Position numbers and translations under genes: made by a program
The notes under the pieces: model-generated
The model's database searches: none
Told to the model about the DNA's origin: nothing
What the model saw: the letters and a program-made list of their open reading frames with translations, nothing else
Shown: piece by piece, positions 1 to 7,659 of the stretch
Numbering within the stretch: the stretch's first letter is position 1
Layout: every line of letters begins with the position of its first letter
NCBI RefSeq assembly: GCF_019311235.1
Contig: NZ_JAHWDF010000015.1
Coordinates: forward strand, 1-64,000
Origin: Mesonia aestuariivivens
GTDB taxonomy: Bacteria > Bacteroidota > Bacteroidia > Flavobacteriales > Flavobacteriaceae
Length of the DNA stretch: 64,000 nucleotides
Reading direction: 5' to 3'

Positions 1-440
1 ACAGGAAACAGGAAGCGGGATTTTTGAATGTTGAATTGTGAATGTTGAATTGGTATTTAGTAGTGAGTATTGAGTAGTGAGTACAATTTTGAATGTTATC
101 CTTCGGCAAGCTCAGGATGAAAGGGAAGAGAGAATAGAGAATAGAGAATAGAATTTAGACTATTTCTTTGAAACAGGAAGCTAGATTTTTGTCTAAAAAT
201 AAAATTACTGAGGGTGCTTGCACACCCGTAAGGTGAGGTACGGGTTACACTCACTAAGTGTTTTACACCTGCAACGCGTGGGTTCTCTTATTTTTTAGCT
301 TGTAACAGTTAGTCTTAGGCATCAAGCCGAGCTAGGGCTGGTAAAAAGGAGCTAGGATTTTTAGAATCAAGAACCTAAAAGGTTCAACTTCAGCTTCAAT
401 TTCATTTTCATTCATCACCCCTCCCCTCTGAACGTTTCAA
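1..440. repeat. Repeat-rich non-coding region
   Basis: No convincing gene is visible here. The stretch holds degenerate short repeats: GAATGTTGAAT-like units near 25-52, GAGTATTGAGTAGTGAG-like units near 57-84, a small hairpin at 98-118 with the CTTCGGCAAGCTCAG motif seen in variants elsewhere in the window, and three tandem copies of the heptamer AGAGAAT at about 128-150. At 212-275 three small hairpins lie close together (arms GGGTG/CACCC, ACCCGT/ACGGGT, ACACT/AGTGT). It lies downstream of the minus-strand DUF6266 gene and could include its terminator, but there is no clear U-tract. Confidence 0.5.
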
Positions 441-1073
441 TTACAGGCTACCCAAATAAACACTCAGCGAAGCTTGTTGTTCTTCAGGTCGATAATAACC
501 TACCCATATATAAAATTGAGCAGCAGCATCCCAAACTTCTGGTAATTCAAAAGTAGCTTGCCCAGCTTGCCTTTCAGCCACTTGCTCCACAAAACAGAAT
601 TGATGTAAATCTGGTTGGTACACCACTACAAAAAGTTGATCGTCTGGCTGCGCCATGGCTTGCTCCTGTTGAGGTTCCCAAGTGAGTAGAACTTCGTACA
701 TTCCCTCCCTTTGAAACACTACCTGTTCAGGCATTCGAAGATCGCCATAACTCATCAAACAACGGGAATAGACGAGTTGAAAACCTTCTCCGCTAGGGGT
801 CAAAGCATGGCGTAAATAATAAGATTTGATATGATTAAAACTAGGGGAATTTTGCTGTAACGGAAAGTAGGTATTCTTTAAAATCCATCGGAGGGGCGTT
901 AAAAAATGCATCACCATCTTCATTTTGCTTTGCTGACGCTGTTGCAAAACGGAAGGCTTTTTCGTTACATTCGGCAAACTACTTACATAATTACCGTACT
1001 TTGTTTTTTTAAACACCACCGACCCGGCTTTTCCAGAAAGTTCTCCCAAAGGATTATTAATAATTCTTGCCAT
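441..1073 (-). CDS. DUF6266 family protein
   Basis: A 210-residue protein of unknown function. The N-terminus (ARIINNPLGELSGKAGSVVF) matches the start I associate with DUF6266 proteins of Bacteroidota, where a Gly-rich turn is followed by a basic segment. There is no signal peptide or membrane segment. The second half is rich in Gln, Glu and aromatic residues and looks beta-rich. The family has no established function as far as I know. It stands alone between repeat-rich DNA and a divergent regulatory region. A -7-like box TATCTTTA lies at 1104-1111. The gene is richer in Gln than its neighbours, which may hint at a separate origin. Assignment is by recognition of the N-terminal pattern only. 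Confidence 0.75.
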   Translation of the reverse strand: MARIINNPLGELSGKAGSVVFKKTKYGNYVSSLPNVTKKPSVLQQRQQSKMKMVMHFLTPLRWILKNTYFPLQQNSPSFNHIKSYYLRHALTPSGEGFQLVYSRCLMSYGDLRMPEQVVFQREGMYEVLLTWEPQQEQAMAQPDDQLFVVVYQPDLHQFCFVEQVAERQAGQATFELPEVWDAAAQFYIWVGYYRPEEQQASLSVYLGSL

Positions 1074-1647
1074 GACAAATTCATTTTTAAAGTAAGCATC
1101 TTATAAAGATACTCAAAATGGTCATTTAAAATCGTGATGATCCTTTAATAATTTAAGGTAACGTTATCACTACTCCGTAACTTCTTCGAGTTTTGCTAGT
1201 AAATTATAGGAAATACGGTACTTTAATCAAGGAAAACTCGAAGAAGTATCGAAGAAGTATCAATAAAGCTAGGGGGATGTTGGGAAGATCGTTAATCGGA
1301 AAATAATTTTTTAAACGAATGTTTTAAACATGCATTATTCGCTTCAAGCAAAACGCTTTGAATGGTAAGCATTGATACGCTAATTAATAAAAAACAGTTA
1401 GCGTTACCGTAAAGAGAACACTTTCTACCAACAATCAGGTAATATAAAAAGATGATTTTAGGATTAGTAGCCACCTTAATACGGGTAACTTACCAATTCT
1501 TCCACTTCACCTTAACTCTTTCAAAAAGTTTAAGAAGTTTGAATAAACATTTTATAAAACTACCAACTATTAAATTATATTATTTAACTACTTTTACTGA
1601 AAATTCGGTACTAAATTTACTAATTTTCTAAATAAGCCCTTTTTAAA
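1074..1647. other. Intergenic region with inverted repeat upstream of GntR regulator
   Basis: Divergent 574-bp gap between the DUF6266 gene and the GntR regulator. It contains a perfect 15-bp inverted repeat (1180-1194 and 1233-1247, arm ACTTCTTCGAGTTTT) with a 38-nt spacer. The right arm is followed by a second copy of CGAAGAAGTAT (1239-1249 and 1250-1260). A smaller near-palindrome ATGTTTTAAACAT lies near 1319-1331. A -7-like box TAAATTTA at 1612-1619 sits 28 bp before the regulator start. I see no convincing coding sequence; a 60-codon open frame on the minus strand at 1292-1474 has no recognisable features. Confidence 0.5.
1104..1111 (-). promoter_or_regulatory. Putative -7 box for the DUF6266 gene
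   Basis: TATCTTTA on the minus strand, one base from the Bacteroidota -7 consensus TAnnTTTG, 30 bp upstream of the start codon. No clear -33 TTG is visible. Confidence 0.4.
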
Positions 1648-2694
1648 ATGTTACAGATTCTCAATATCGAAATTAATAGTCAGTCACGTATCCCTAAATA
1701 CAAGCAAATTGTCGACTCGATTATTAACGACATTTCTAGAGGCAATCTACAAGTAGGTGAAAAAATACCCTCGATTAATGAATTAAGTGAATACCTTCTG
1801 CTCTCTAGGGATACAGTAGAAAAGGCTTATAAACTTTTAAAAGAAAAGAAAGTCATCGTCTCGGTCAAAGGAAAAGGTTACTACACCGCCAAAACCGATC
1901 TGATTTCTAAAGTAAATGTTTTTTTCTTGGTAAACAAACCGAGTACTTACAAGATGATGATTTATAACTCTTTTGTAAATACAATTGGGGTGAACGGTCA
2001 CGTTAATTTATTCATCTACCATTGTGATGAAATTTTATTTAAACGTTCAGTAGAAAAAAATATAGGCGCTTATGATTATTATGTAATTATGCCACACTTT
2101 CGAGATGAGAATTCTAACCACGTGAGTTATACCGATGAGATATTAAAATTAATGGAGAATATCCCTAAAGATCAACTTATTTTATTAGATAACACTAAAC
2201 CTCATATAAAAGGAGATTATGGTTCAATTTATCAAGACTTTCAAAAAGACATTTACAATGCTTTAAAAGAAGGTATTGAAAAAATAAAAAAATACGATAA
2301 AATCATCTTAGTCTACCCTCGTAAATCAGTAAATCCATACCCTCGTCGAATTCTTCACGGTTTCAAACAATTTTGTATCGAGAATAATTTTGATTTTGAA
2401 GTGTTAGATGAAATTTATGACGATATGGAATTGCAAAGCAAAGACGTTTACGTCACCATACAAGAACGAGACCTGGTCAATTTAGTTCGACAAGTACGTG
2501 CTAAAAATTTAGAGTTAGGAAAAGACATTGGTATCATTTCTTATAACGAAACTCCGCTTAAAGAACTTTTAGGGATCACCGTGATTAGTACCGATTTTAA
2601 AGCAATGGGAGAATCTGCGGCTTATATGGTGCTAAAAAACAAGAAAGAAAAAGTAAAAAACGTGTTTAAATATATTGAGCGTAATTCTCTATAA
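1648..2694 (+). CDS. GntR-type transcriptional regulator with periplasmic-binding-protein-like sensor domain
   Basis: A 348-residue DNA-binding regulator. Residues about 12-75 form a GntR winged helix-turn-helix (IPKYKQIVDSIINDI, then GEKIPSINELSEYL and the recognition helix SRDTVEKAYKLLKE, with the wing ending KGKGYY). Residues about 90-345 look like the LacI/PBP1-type sugar-sensing fold, starting VNVFFLVNKPS and ending with the typical ISYNETPLKELLG and KAMGESAAYMV segments. It heads the plus-strand arm of the polysaccharide utilisation locus, so it is the likely local regulator, probably binding an oligosaccharide or monosaccharide. Flavobacterial GntR regulators of glycan loci such as AusR for alginate are a known precedent. 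Four sites of a conserved motif in the locus are its candidate operators; that link is inference. Confidence 0.85.
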   Translation: MLQILNIEINSQSRIPKYKQIVDSIINDISRGNLQVGEKIPSINELSEYLLLSRDTVEKAYKLLKEKKVIVSVKGKGYYTAKTDLISKVNVFFLVNKPSTYKMMIYNSFVNTIGVNGHVNLFIYHCDEILFKRSVEKNIGAYDYYVIMPHFRDENSNHVSYTDEILKLMENIPKDQLILLDNTKPHIKGDYGSIYQDFQKDIYNALKEGIEKIKKYDKIILVYPRKSVNPYPRRILHGFKQFCIENNFDFEVLDEIYDDMELQSKDVYVTIQERDLVNLVRQVRAKNLELGKDIGIISYNETPLKELLGITVISTDFKAMGESAAYMVLKNKKEKVKNVFKYIERNSL

Positions 2695-2701
2695 ATACCA
2701 T

Positions 2702-2721
2702 CATCACAGTACAGGATACCT
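2702..2721 (+). promoter_or_regulatory. Locus regulon motif, site A (upstream of the sialate esterase)
   Basis: CATCACAGTACAGGATACCT, first of four sites sharing the core AYAGTRCAGGAYAC. It ends exactly 17 bp before the -7-like box TATCTTTA (2739-2746), so it covers the -33 region. The downstream start codon is at 2770. Likely bound by the adjacent GntR regulator (inference). Confidence 0.75.
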
Positions 2722-2738
2722 AAGTACTTAAAGCCCTC

Positions 2739-2746
2739 TATCTTTA
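2739..2746 (+). promoter_or_regulatory. Putative -7 box of the sialate esterase/GH2 transcript
   Basis: TATCTTTA, one base from TAnnTTTG, located 24 bp before the esterase start codon and 17 bp after regulon site A. Promoter geometry is identical at the other three sites in this locus. Confidence 0.6.
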
Positions 2747-2769
2747 AAGCTAAATTCTAAAATTTAGTT

Positions 2770-4299
2770 ATGGTTTCATTTCAGAAGTACTGCTTCTTTT
2801 TTTTCTTCGCTTTAAGTGTTCATTTTTCGGTTCAAGCACAAATAAAACTACCGTCTTTAGTGGGTGATCATATGGTTTTACAACAAGATACCGAGGTTAA
2901 GCTTTGGGGCTGGGCTTCATCAAATGAAAACATCAACATTACAGCAGATTGGCTATCAAAACCAATAACAATTTCTTCTGATGAAGATGGAAATTGGAAA
3001 ACCACAATTAAAACGCCAGAAGCCGATCATCAACCCCACCAAATTACTTTAGAAGGAAAAAATAAAATTGAAATTAATGATATTTTATTCGGAGAAGTTT
3101 GGTTGTGTTCAGGGCAATCCAATATGTATTTTCCAGTAGGTAAAAAAGAAGATACTTGGAAAACCGGAGTCACTAATTATCAGGAAGAGGTCAACAATGC
3201 AGACCAACCACAAATCAGACTTTTTACCGTTGGTTTAGCAGCTTCTCAAACTCCTTTAAAAGACGTTAAAGGAACCTGGCAAATAGGCTCTCCTGAGACC
3301 GTTTATAATTTTTCTGCGGTAGCGTATTTCTTCGGAAAAAATCTTTATGAAAATCTCAACGTCCCTATAGGACTTATTTCTTCGTCTTGGGGAGGCACGC
3401 GCGCTGAAGCTTGGACTTCTCAGGAAGTCTTAGAAGATACCCCAGATTACCTTCCCATTTTAGAACGCTTTACCGAAAAACAAATTTCTTATTACAAAAA
3501 ACTACAACACTATTATCAAGAAAAGGAAAAAGCTCAAAGAGATTCTTCCAAATTAACTTTAGATAAACCAACTTATGGCGAGTTAAATAAAGATCCATAT
3601 GTATTATACAATGCGATGTTGCATCCTTTAATTAATTACACCATCAAAGGTGTTACTTGGTACCAAGGTGAAAGTAATGCCCAACGTGCCTATCAATACC
3701 GCACATTGTTTCCTGATATGATCCAGAATTGGAGAGAAGATTGGCAACAAGAAAACCTGCCCCTTTATTTTGTACAAATCACTCCGCATCACAGTCAAAA
3801 TCCTGAAATTCGTGAAGCACAACTTATGGCTTACCGTTCAGTAGATCATACTGGAATGGTGGTGACCACCGATATCGGGAATCCTAAAAATATTCATCCT
3901 GAAAATAAACAAGAAGTAGGCCGTCGCTTAGCACTTTGGGCACGTTCCAATACCTATGGAGAAAAAAATATTGAATATTCGGGGCCAATGTATAAAGATT
4001 TCAATGTGAAAAGAAACAAAATTCAGATCTATTTTGATTTTGCTGAAAACGGATTGCAAAAAAAAGGAAAACAACTCACTCATTTTGAGATTGCCGGTGA
4101 AGATCAAAAATTCTATCCTGCGAAAGCAAGAATTAAAGGAAATACGGTAATTGTTTCTTCAGCTAAAGTTAAAAAACCGGTAGCAGTTCGTTTTGGCTGG
4201 AGTAAATCTCCTGAACCTAATTTGTTCAATACTGCCGGATTACCGGCTTCGCCATTTCGTACAGATAATTGGCCCGGAGAAACTCATCAAAAATTTTGA
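2770..4299 (+). CDS. Sialate O-acetylesterase-type SGNH hydrolase
   Basis: A 509-residue secreted esterase expected to remove O-acetyl groups from sugars. Residues 1-23 are a signal peptide (a long Phe-rich hydrophobic core ending VQA). The SGNH catalytic block appears as VWLCSGQSNM with the nucleophile Ser at about 117, and the Asp/His pair is in the segment DIGNPKNIHPENKQEVGRR near residue 365. An N-terminal beta domain (DHMVLQQDTEVKLWGWAS) is typical of the family (PF03629). In glycan loci such enzymes often act on acetylated pectin or hemicellulose rather than sialic acid, so the family name should not be read as substrate. The GH2 gene follows after 31 bp, so the two are probably co-transcribed. 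Confidence 0.88.
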   Translation: MVSFQKYCFFFFFALSVHFSVQAQIKLPSLVGDHMVLQQDTEVKLWGWASSNENINITADWLSKPITISSDEDGNWKTTIKTPEADHQPHQITLEGKNKIEINDILFGEVWLCSGQSNMYFPVGKKEDTWKTGVTNYQEEVNNADQPQIRLFTVGLAASQTPLKDVKGTWQIGSPETVYNFSAVAYFFGKNLYENLNVPIGLISSSWGGTRAEAWTSQEVLEDTPDYLPILERFTEKQISYYKKLQHYYQEKEKAQRDSSKLTLDKPTYGELNKDPYVLYNAMLHPLINYTIKGVTWYQGESNAQRAYQYRTLFPDMIQNWREDWQQENLPLYFVQITPHHSQNPEIREAQLMAYRSVDHTGMVVTTDIGNPKNIHPENKQEVGRRLALWARSNTYGEKNIEYSGPMYKDFNVKRNKIQIYFDFAENGLQKKGKQLTHFEIAGEDQKFYPAKARIKGNTVIVSSAKVKKPVAVRFGWSKSPEPNLFNTAGLPASPFRTDNWPGETHQKF

Positions 4300-4330
4300 A
4301 ATCAGAAAACCTTACGGAAATTAAACCACA

Positions 4331-7174
4331 ATGATCAAACTAAAACTTACTTTCTTTCTCTGCTGTTCATTGTTTTTTCTGAACATAAACGCTCAGAAAA
4401 CCCTAAAAATAATGCTTTCAGGTCCCGATTTTGAGCATCAAAAAGAATGGGGTTTTAAAGTAACCGACGGCCAAAATTCGGGCGAATGGACAAAAATCGG
4501 CGTACCCTCGCAATGGGAAACGGAAGGCTTTGGAACCTATACTTACGGGCGTTGGTACAAAGAATTGAATCAGGAAGAACCTAGCATAGAAGAAGGTTTT
4601 TATAAGTATAAATTTGAAGTTCCGCAAGAATATGAAGATCAGCAAGTAATCATCCATTTTGGTGGGGCAATGACCGATACTGAAGTAAAAATCAACGGAA
4701 AATTGGCCGGTGAAAAACATCAGGGTGGTTTTTATGAATTCAGTTACGATATTTCAGATTTGATCAATGAGGACGAAAAAAATCTATTGGAAGTTCATGT
4801 TTGGAAACATTCAGAAAATCATAATGTCAATAGAGCAGAACGCTATGCAGACTGGTGGTTATTTGGCGGAATTTACCGTCCCGTTTGGCTAGGTATTTTA
4901 CCTAAAACCAACATCAAGCACGTCGCTATCGATGCCAAAGCAGATGGAAATTTAACGGCCGATTTGGAGTTTGAAAATCTTCCTAAAAAAGCCGAAGTTG
5001 AAATTTCACTAATGGCAGATGGCGCTGCTTCTTCAAGCTTCAAAAAATTCACAAAAGAGCTCGATAAAAAAACTAAAAAACAACGAATTTCAGTTCAGTT
5101 TGAAAATATAAACCCTTGGAATCCGGAAGATCCTAACTTGTATTGGGTGCAATTCGATTTAAAGAAAAACGGAGAAGTTTTACATTCCATCAAAAAACGT
5201 ATTGGATTCAGAACCTTAGCATTTAAAAAACGTGATGGAATTTACGTAAACGGCACCAAAATTAAAATGAAAGGGATTAACCGCCATAGCTTTTGGCCGG
5301 AATCTGGGCGAAGCACCAGCAAGCGTATCAGTGTGATGGATGTTAACCTCATCAAAGATATGAATATGAATGCGGTACGGTTTCATTATCCGCCAGACAC
5401 GCATTTTCTGGAAGCTTGTGATTCTCTTGGTCTCTTTGTTTTAGACGAATTAGCCGGATGGCAAAATGGATATGACACCGAAACTGGACAAAAATTGATC
5501 AAAGAAATGGTTGAGCGCGACGTGAACCATCCTTCAGTAATTATTTGGGATCAGGGAAATGAAGGCGGCTGGAATTACGAATTGGATGATGATTTCGCAA
5601 AATACGACCCTCAAAACAGAATTGTGATTCATCCCTGGGCAGATTTCAATGGTTGGGATACACACCACTACCCTACGTATCAAACGGGAGTACACCGTTT
5701 TGGAAGTGGCGAAAATGTATTTTTTCCAACAGAAACGATGCACGGAACTTATGATAACGGAATCGGCTCCGGATTACGTGACTTTTGGGAGCATTACAGT
5801 GAAAGTCCGCTTTTTGCCGGAAGTTTTCTTTGGGTTTTTAGTGACGAAGCTGTCTTAAGAACCGATTGGACAGGAGAACAAAAATATGATTCGAAAGGAA
5901 ATTTAGCGCCCGACGGAGCTTTGGGGCCGCACCGCGAAAAAGAAGGTAGTTTCTATGCCGTGAAAGAAGTTTGGGCGCCAATGCAATTTCAACCTTTGCA
6001 AATCACACAAACTTTTAATGGTGAGTTTTTAGTTGAAAACACCTATTTATTTACCAATTTGAATGAATGTAACATCACTTATAAAGTACAGCAAGCGCCT
6101 AAGAATTTCTTGTATGTAGATGCTGAAGTACAAACTATTTACAAAGGAGATTTTGAAGTTTCGGACATTCAACCGGGTGAAACGCGTAAGTTGAAAATGC
6201 CTGTAAAAGACAATTTTTTTGAAGGTGATTGGGTTGAAATTACAGCTACCGACAAGCACGGAAGAGAAATTTATACCTGGACCTGGAAAATTCATCACGC
6301 AGATGCGTTTGCTGCTAAATTCATTCAAAAAAACAAAGAAGAAAAAGCCAGCGCTACAGACAATGGAAATTCGGTTGTTTTAAATGGTGGAAGCGTAAGC
6401 GTAAAGATCGATAAAAAGACAGGTGAAATTACTAAAATCACCAACGCTAAAGGTGAAATGCCATTTGTAAACGGTCCTCGCCCAATTGGGATGCAAGCCA
6501 AAGTGGATAAAATCGAAATCAAAAACAAGACAGAAAATGCAGTAGCTACCGTGTTTTACAATGGCGGCATCGATCATATTAAATGGACAATCACCAAGGA
6601 CGGAAGAGTGCATATGGAAGCGATTATGCTGAAAAATGCCGGCCGCAACAGTGGTTTTGATGGTGCATTTTTCCAGGGAGAAATTAGTAAATTCGGACTT
6701 ACTTTTGATTTTCCTGAAGAGATTGTTGAAGGTTTCAAATGGTTCGGAAAAGGTCCGTACCGCATTTGGAAAAACCGTTTGGACGGAGTAGAATACAACG
6801 TTTGGGACAAAGATTACAACAACACCATTACAGGTGAAAGTTTTGAAAATCTCATCTATCCAGAATTTAAAGGATACCACGCAAATTTCATTGCTGGAAA
6901 ACTAGAAGCGAAAGACAAAACTTTTAGAATTTTCAGTGAATCAGATCAATTGTTCTTGCGCTTATTTACGCCCGATGAACCTAAAAACACTATTTCCAAC
7001 GCCAAAGCTCATCCCGATTTCCCGGAAGGAAATATTTCGTTTATGTATGAAATTCCGGGAATGCACGCTTTCAAACCGCTTTCGCAACAAGGCCCCAGCA
7101 GTCAGCCCACCAACATCCGAATTAAAAGTGGTGATGATGGAATTGCTATGAAATTATGGTTTGATTTCCGTTAG
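4331..7174 (+). CDS. Glycoside hydrolase family 2 enzyme (beta-galactosidase/beta-glucuronidase type)
   Basis: A 947-residue exported glycosidase. Residues 1-21 form a signal peptide ending NAQ. A jelly-roll sugar-binding domain (about 40-190) contains VPSQWETEGFGTYTYGRWY and IHFGGAMTDTEVKINGK. An immunoglobulin-like domain follows (about 195-300), then the TIM barrel with MKGINRHSFWPESGR. The catalytic acid/base is Glu411 in DQGNEGGWN and the nucleophile is probably Glu468 in FFPTETMHGT. A large C-terminal beta-sandwich region ends with a segment like that of large LacZ-type GH2 enzymes (KWFGKGPYRIWKNRLDGVEY). Exact specificity, galactosidase or glucuronidase, cannot be read from sequence. 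The stop codon lies at the edge of a GTATTGA tandem array. Confidence 0.92.
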   Translation: MIKLKLTFFLCCSLFFLNINAQKTLKIMLSGPDFEHQKEWGFKVTDGQNSGEWTKIGVPSQWETEGFGTYTYGRWYKELNQEEPSIEEGFYKYKFEVPQEYEDQQVIIHFGGAMTDTEVKINGKLAGEKHQGGFYEFSYDISDLINEDEKNLLEVHVWKHSENHNVNRAERYADWWLFGGIYRPVWLGILPKTNIKHVAIDAKADGNLTADLEFENLPKKAEVEISLMADGAASSSFKKFTKELDKKTKKQRISVQFENINPWNPEDPNLYWVQFDLKKNGEVLHSIKKRIGFRTLAFKKRDGIYVNGTKIKMKGINRHSFWPESGRSTSKRISVMDVNLIKDMNMNAVRFHYPPDTHFLEACDSLGLFVLDELAGWQNGYDTETGQKLIKEMVERDVNHPSVIIWDQGNEGGWNYELDDDFAKYDPQNRIVIHPWADFNGWDTHHYPTYQTGVHRFGSGENVFFPTETMHGTYDNGIGSGLRDFWEHYSESPLFAGSFLWVFSDEAVLRTDWTGEQKYDSKGNLAPDGALGPHREKEGSFYAVKEVWAPMQFQPLQITQTFNGEFLVENTYLFTNLNECNITYKVQQAPKNFLYVDAEVQTIYKGDFEVSDIQPGETRKLKMPVKDNFFEGDWVEITATDKHGREIYTWTWKIHHADAFAAKFIQKNKEEKASATDNGNSVVLNGGSVSVKIDKKTGEITKITNAKGEMPFVNGPRPIGMQAKVDKIEIKNKTENAVATVFYNGGIDHIKWTITKDGRVHMEAIMLKNAGRNSGFDGAFFQGEISKFGLTFDFPEEIVEGFKWFGKGPYRIWKNRLDGVEYNVWDKDYNNTITGESFENLIYPEFKGYHANFIAGKLEAKDKTFRIFSESDQLFLRLFTPDEPKNTISNAKAHPDFPEGNISFMYEIPGMHAFKPLSQQGPSSQPTNIRIKSGDDGIAMKLWFDFR

Positions 7175-7194
7175 TATTGAGTATTGAGTATTGA
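7174..7194. repeat. GTATTGA heptamer array
   Basis: Three perfect tandem copies of the 7-mer GTATTGA. The array begins at the last base of the GH2 stop codon. Related degenerate units occur near 57-84. Confidence 0.8.
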
Positions 7195-7463
7195 GAAAAT
7201 AGACAAGAGAAGCAACAACCAAGATGATCACATCATCCTTGTTGAGAATCTGATGAGGTTCCGTTTCAGGCAAGAAATGACAATCAAAAAAGTAATAGAT
7301 GAAAATAAAAAAACAAGGGCCTACTTTTTAATTCTGTAGTAATTGTAGGGAAATAGCCCAGCGATGGATGTGGAGCAAAGGATTAGTGAAACGCTTTCCC
7401 TTGCGCAGGATAAACTATTTTTCTAACAATTCAAGGAAATAAAAATAAGACTAGACTTTTTTG

Positions 7464-7492
7464 CTACTTTTTTTGGCAATGAAAAAAAGTAG
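7464..7492. repeat. 11-bp-arm hairpin
   Basis: Inverted repeat CTACTTTTTTT / AAAAAAAGTAG around the loop GGCAATG. It lies between two plus-strand genes, has A and T tracts on both sides of the loop, and could terminate transcription weakly. It resembles a dispersed palindrome type I associate with Bacteroidota genomes. Confidence 0.6.
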
Positions 7493-7551
7493 AGAGAAAG
7501 AAAATCTTTAATAACGAAGCGATCTAGCATCTGAATGACATAAAACAACTT

Positions 7552-7641
7552 GCGCAAGGGATTGAAAAGTAAACCCCGTATTGCGACCAGAGGAAGCAAA
7601 CGGAATTGAAACGGAAAGTCCGACCCGAGAGGGATGCGCCC
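7552..7641 (+). repeat. Composite intergenic element, copy 1
   Basis: About 90 bp starting GCGCAAGGGATTGAAAAG and ending GAAAGTCCGACCCGAGAGGG then ATGCGCCC. Its ends match those of the elements at 48145-48263 (same strand) and 53929-54073 (opposite strand), while the middle differs. It carries no ORF and abuts the 5' side of the tandem esterase gene. Confidence 0.6.
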
Positions 7642-7659
7642 AAAAACATCAACTAAAAT

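Larger units (their letters stand above)
7175..7659. repeat. Intergenic region composed of dispersed repeats
   Basis: 485 bp without a credible gene. It contains the remainder of a three-unit GTATTGA array (7174-7194), a strong hairpin at 7464-7492 (arms CTACTTTTTTT and AAAAAAAGTAG, 7-nt loop GGCAATG), and a copy of a composite GC-rich element at 7552-7641. The segment near 7350-7410 (AGCGATGGA and GAAACGCTTTCCCTTGCGC) resembles degenerate pieces of the same family. No copy of the locus regulon motif with proper spacing is present, so the tandem esterase downstream may depend on read-through or another promoter. Confidence 0.6.

Noticed and set aside
1292-1474. 60-codon open frame on the minus strand upstream of the GntR gene
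   Set aside because: No recognisable domain, no promoter-like box, and it overlaps a region with inverted repeats. Likely chance.
6380-6880. 166-codon antisense open frame inside the GH2 gene
   Set aside because: It lies wholly antisense to a well-supported enzyme domain, and its composition mirrors codon use of the sense strand.
7395-7415. A fifth possible copy of the glycan-locus motif (GCAGGATA match) upstream of the tandem esterase
   Set aside because: Only about 8 bases match, the AGT part of the core is absent, and there is no -7-like box at the 17-bp distance. It lies within degenerate repeat DNA.
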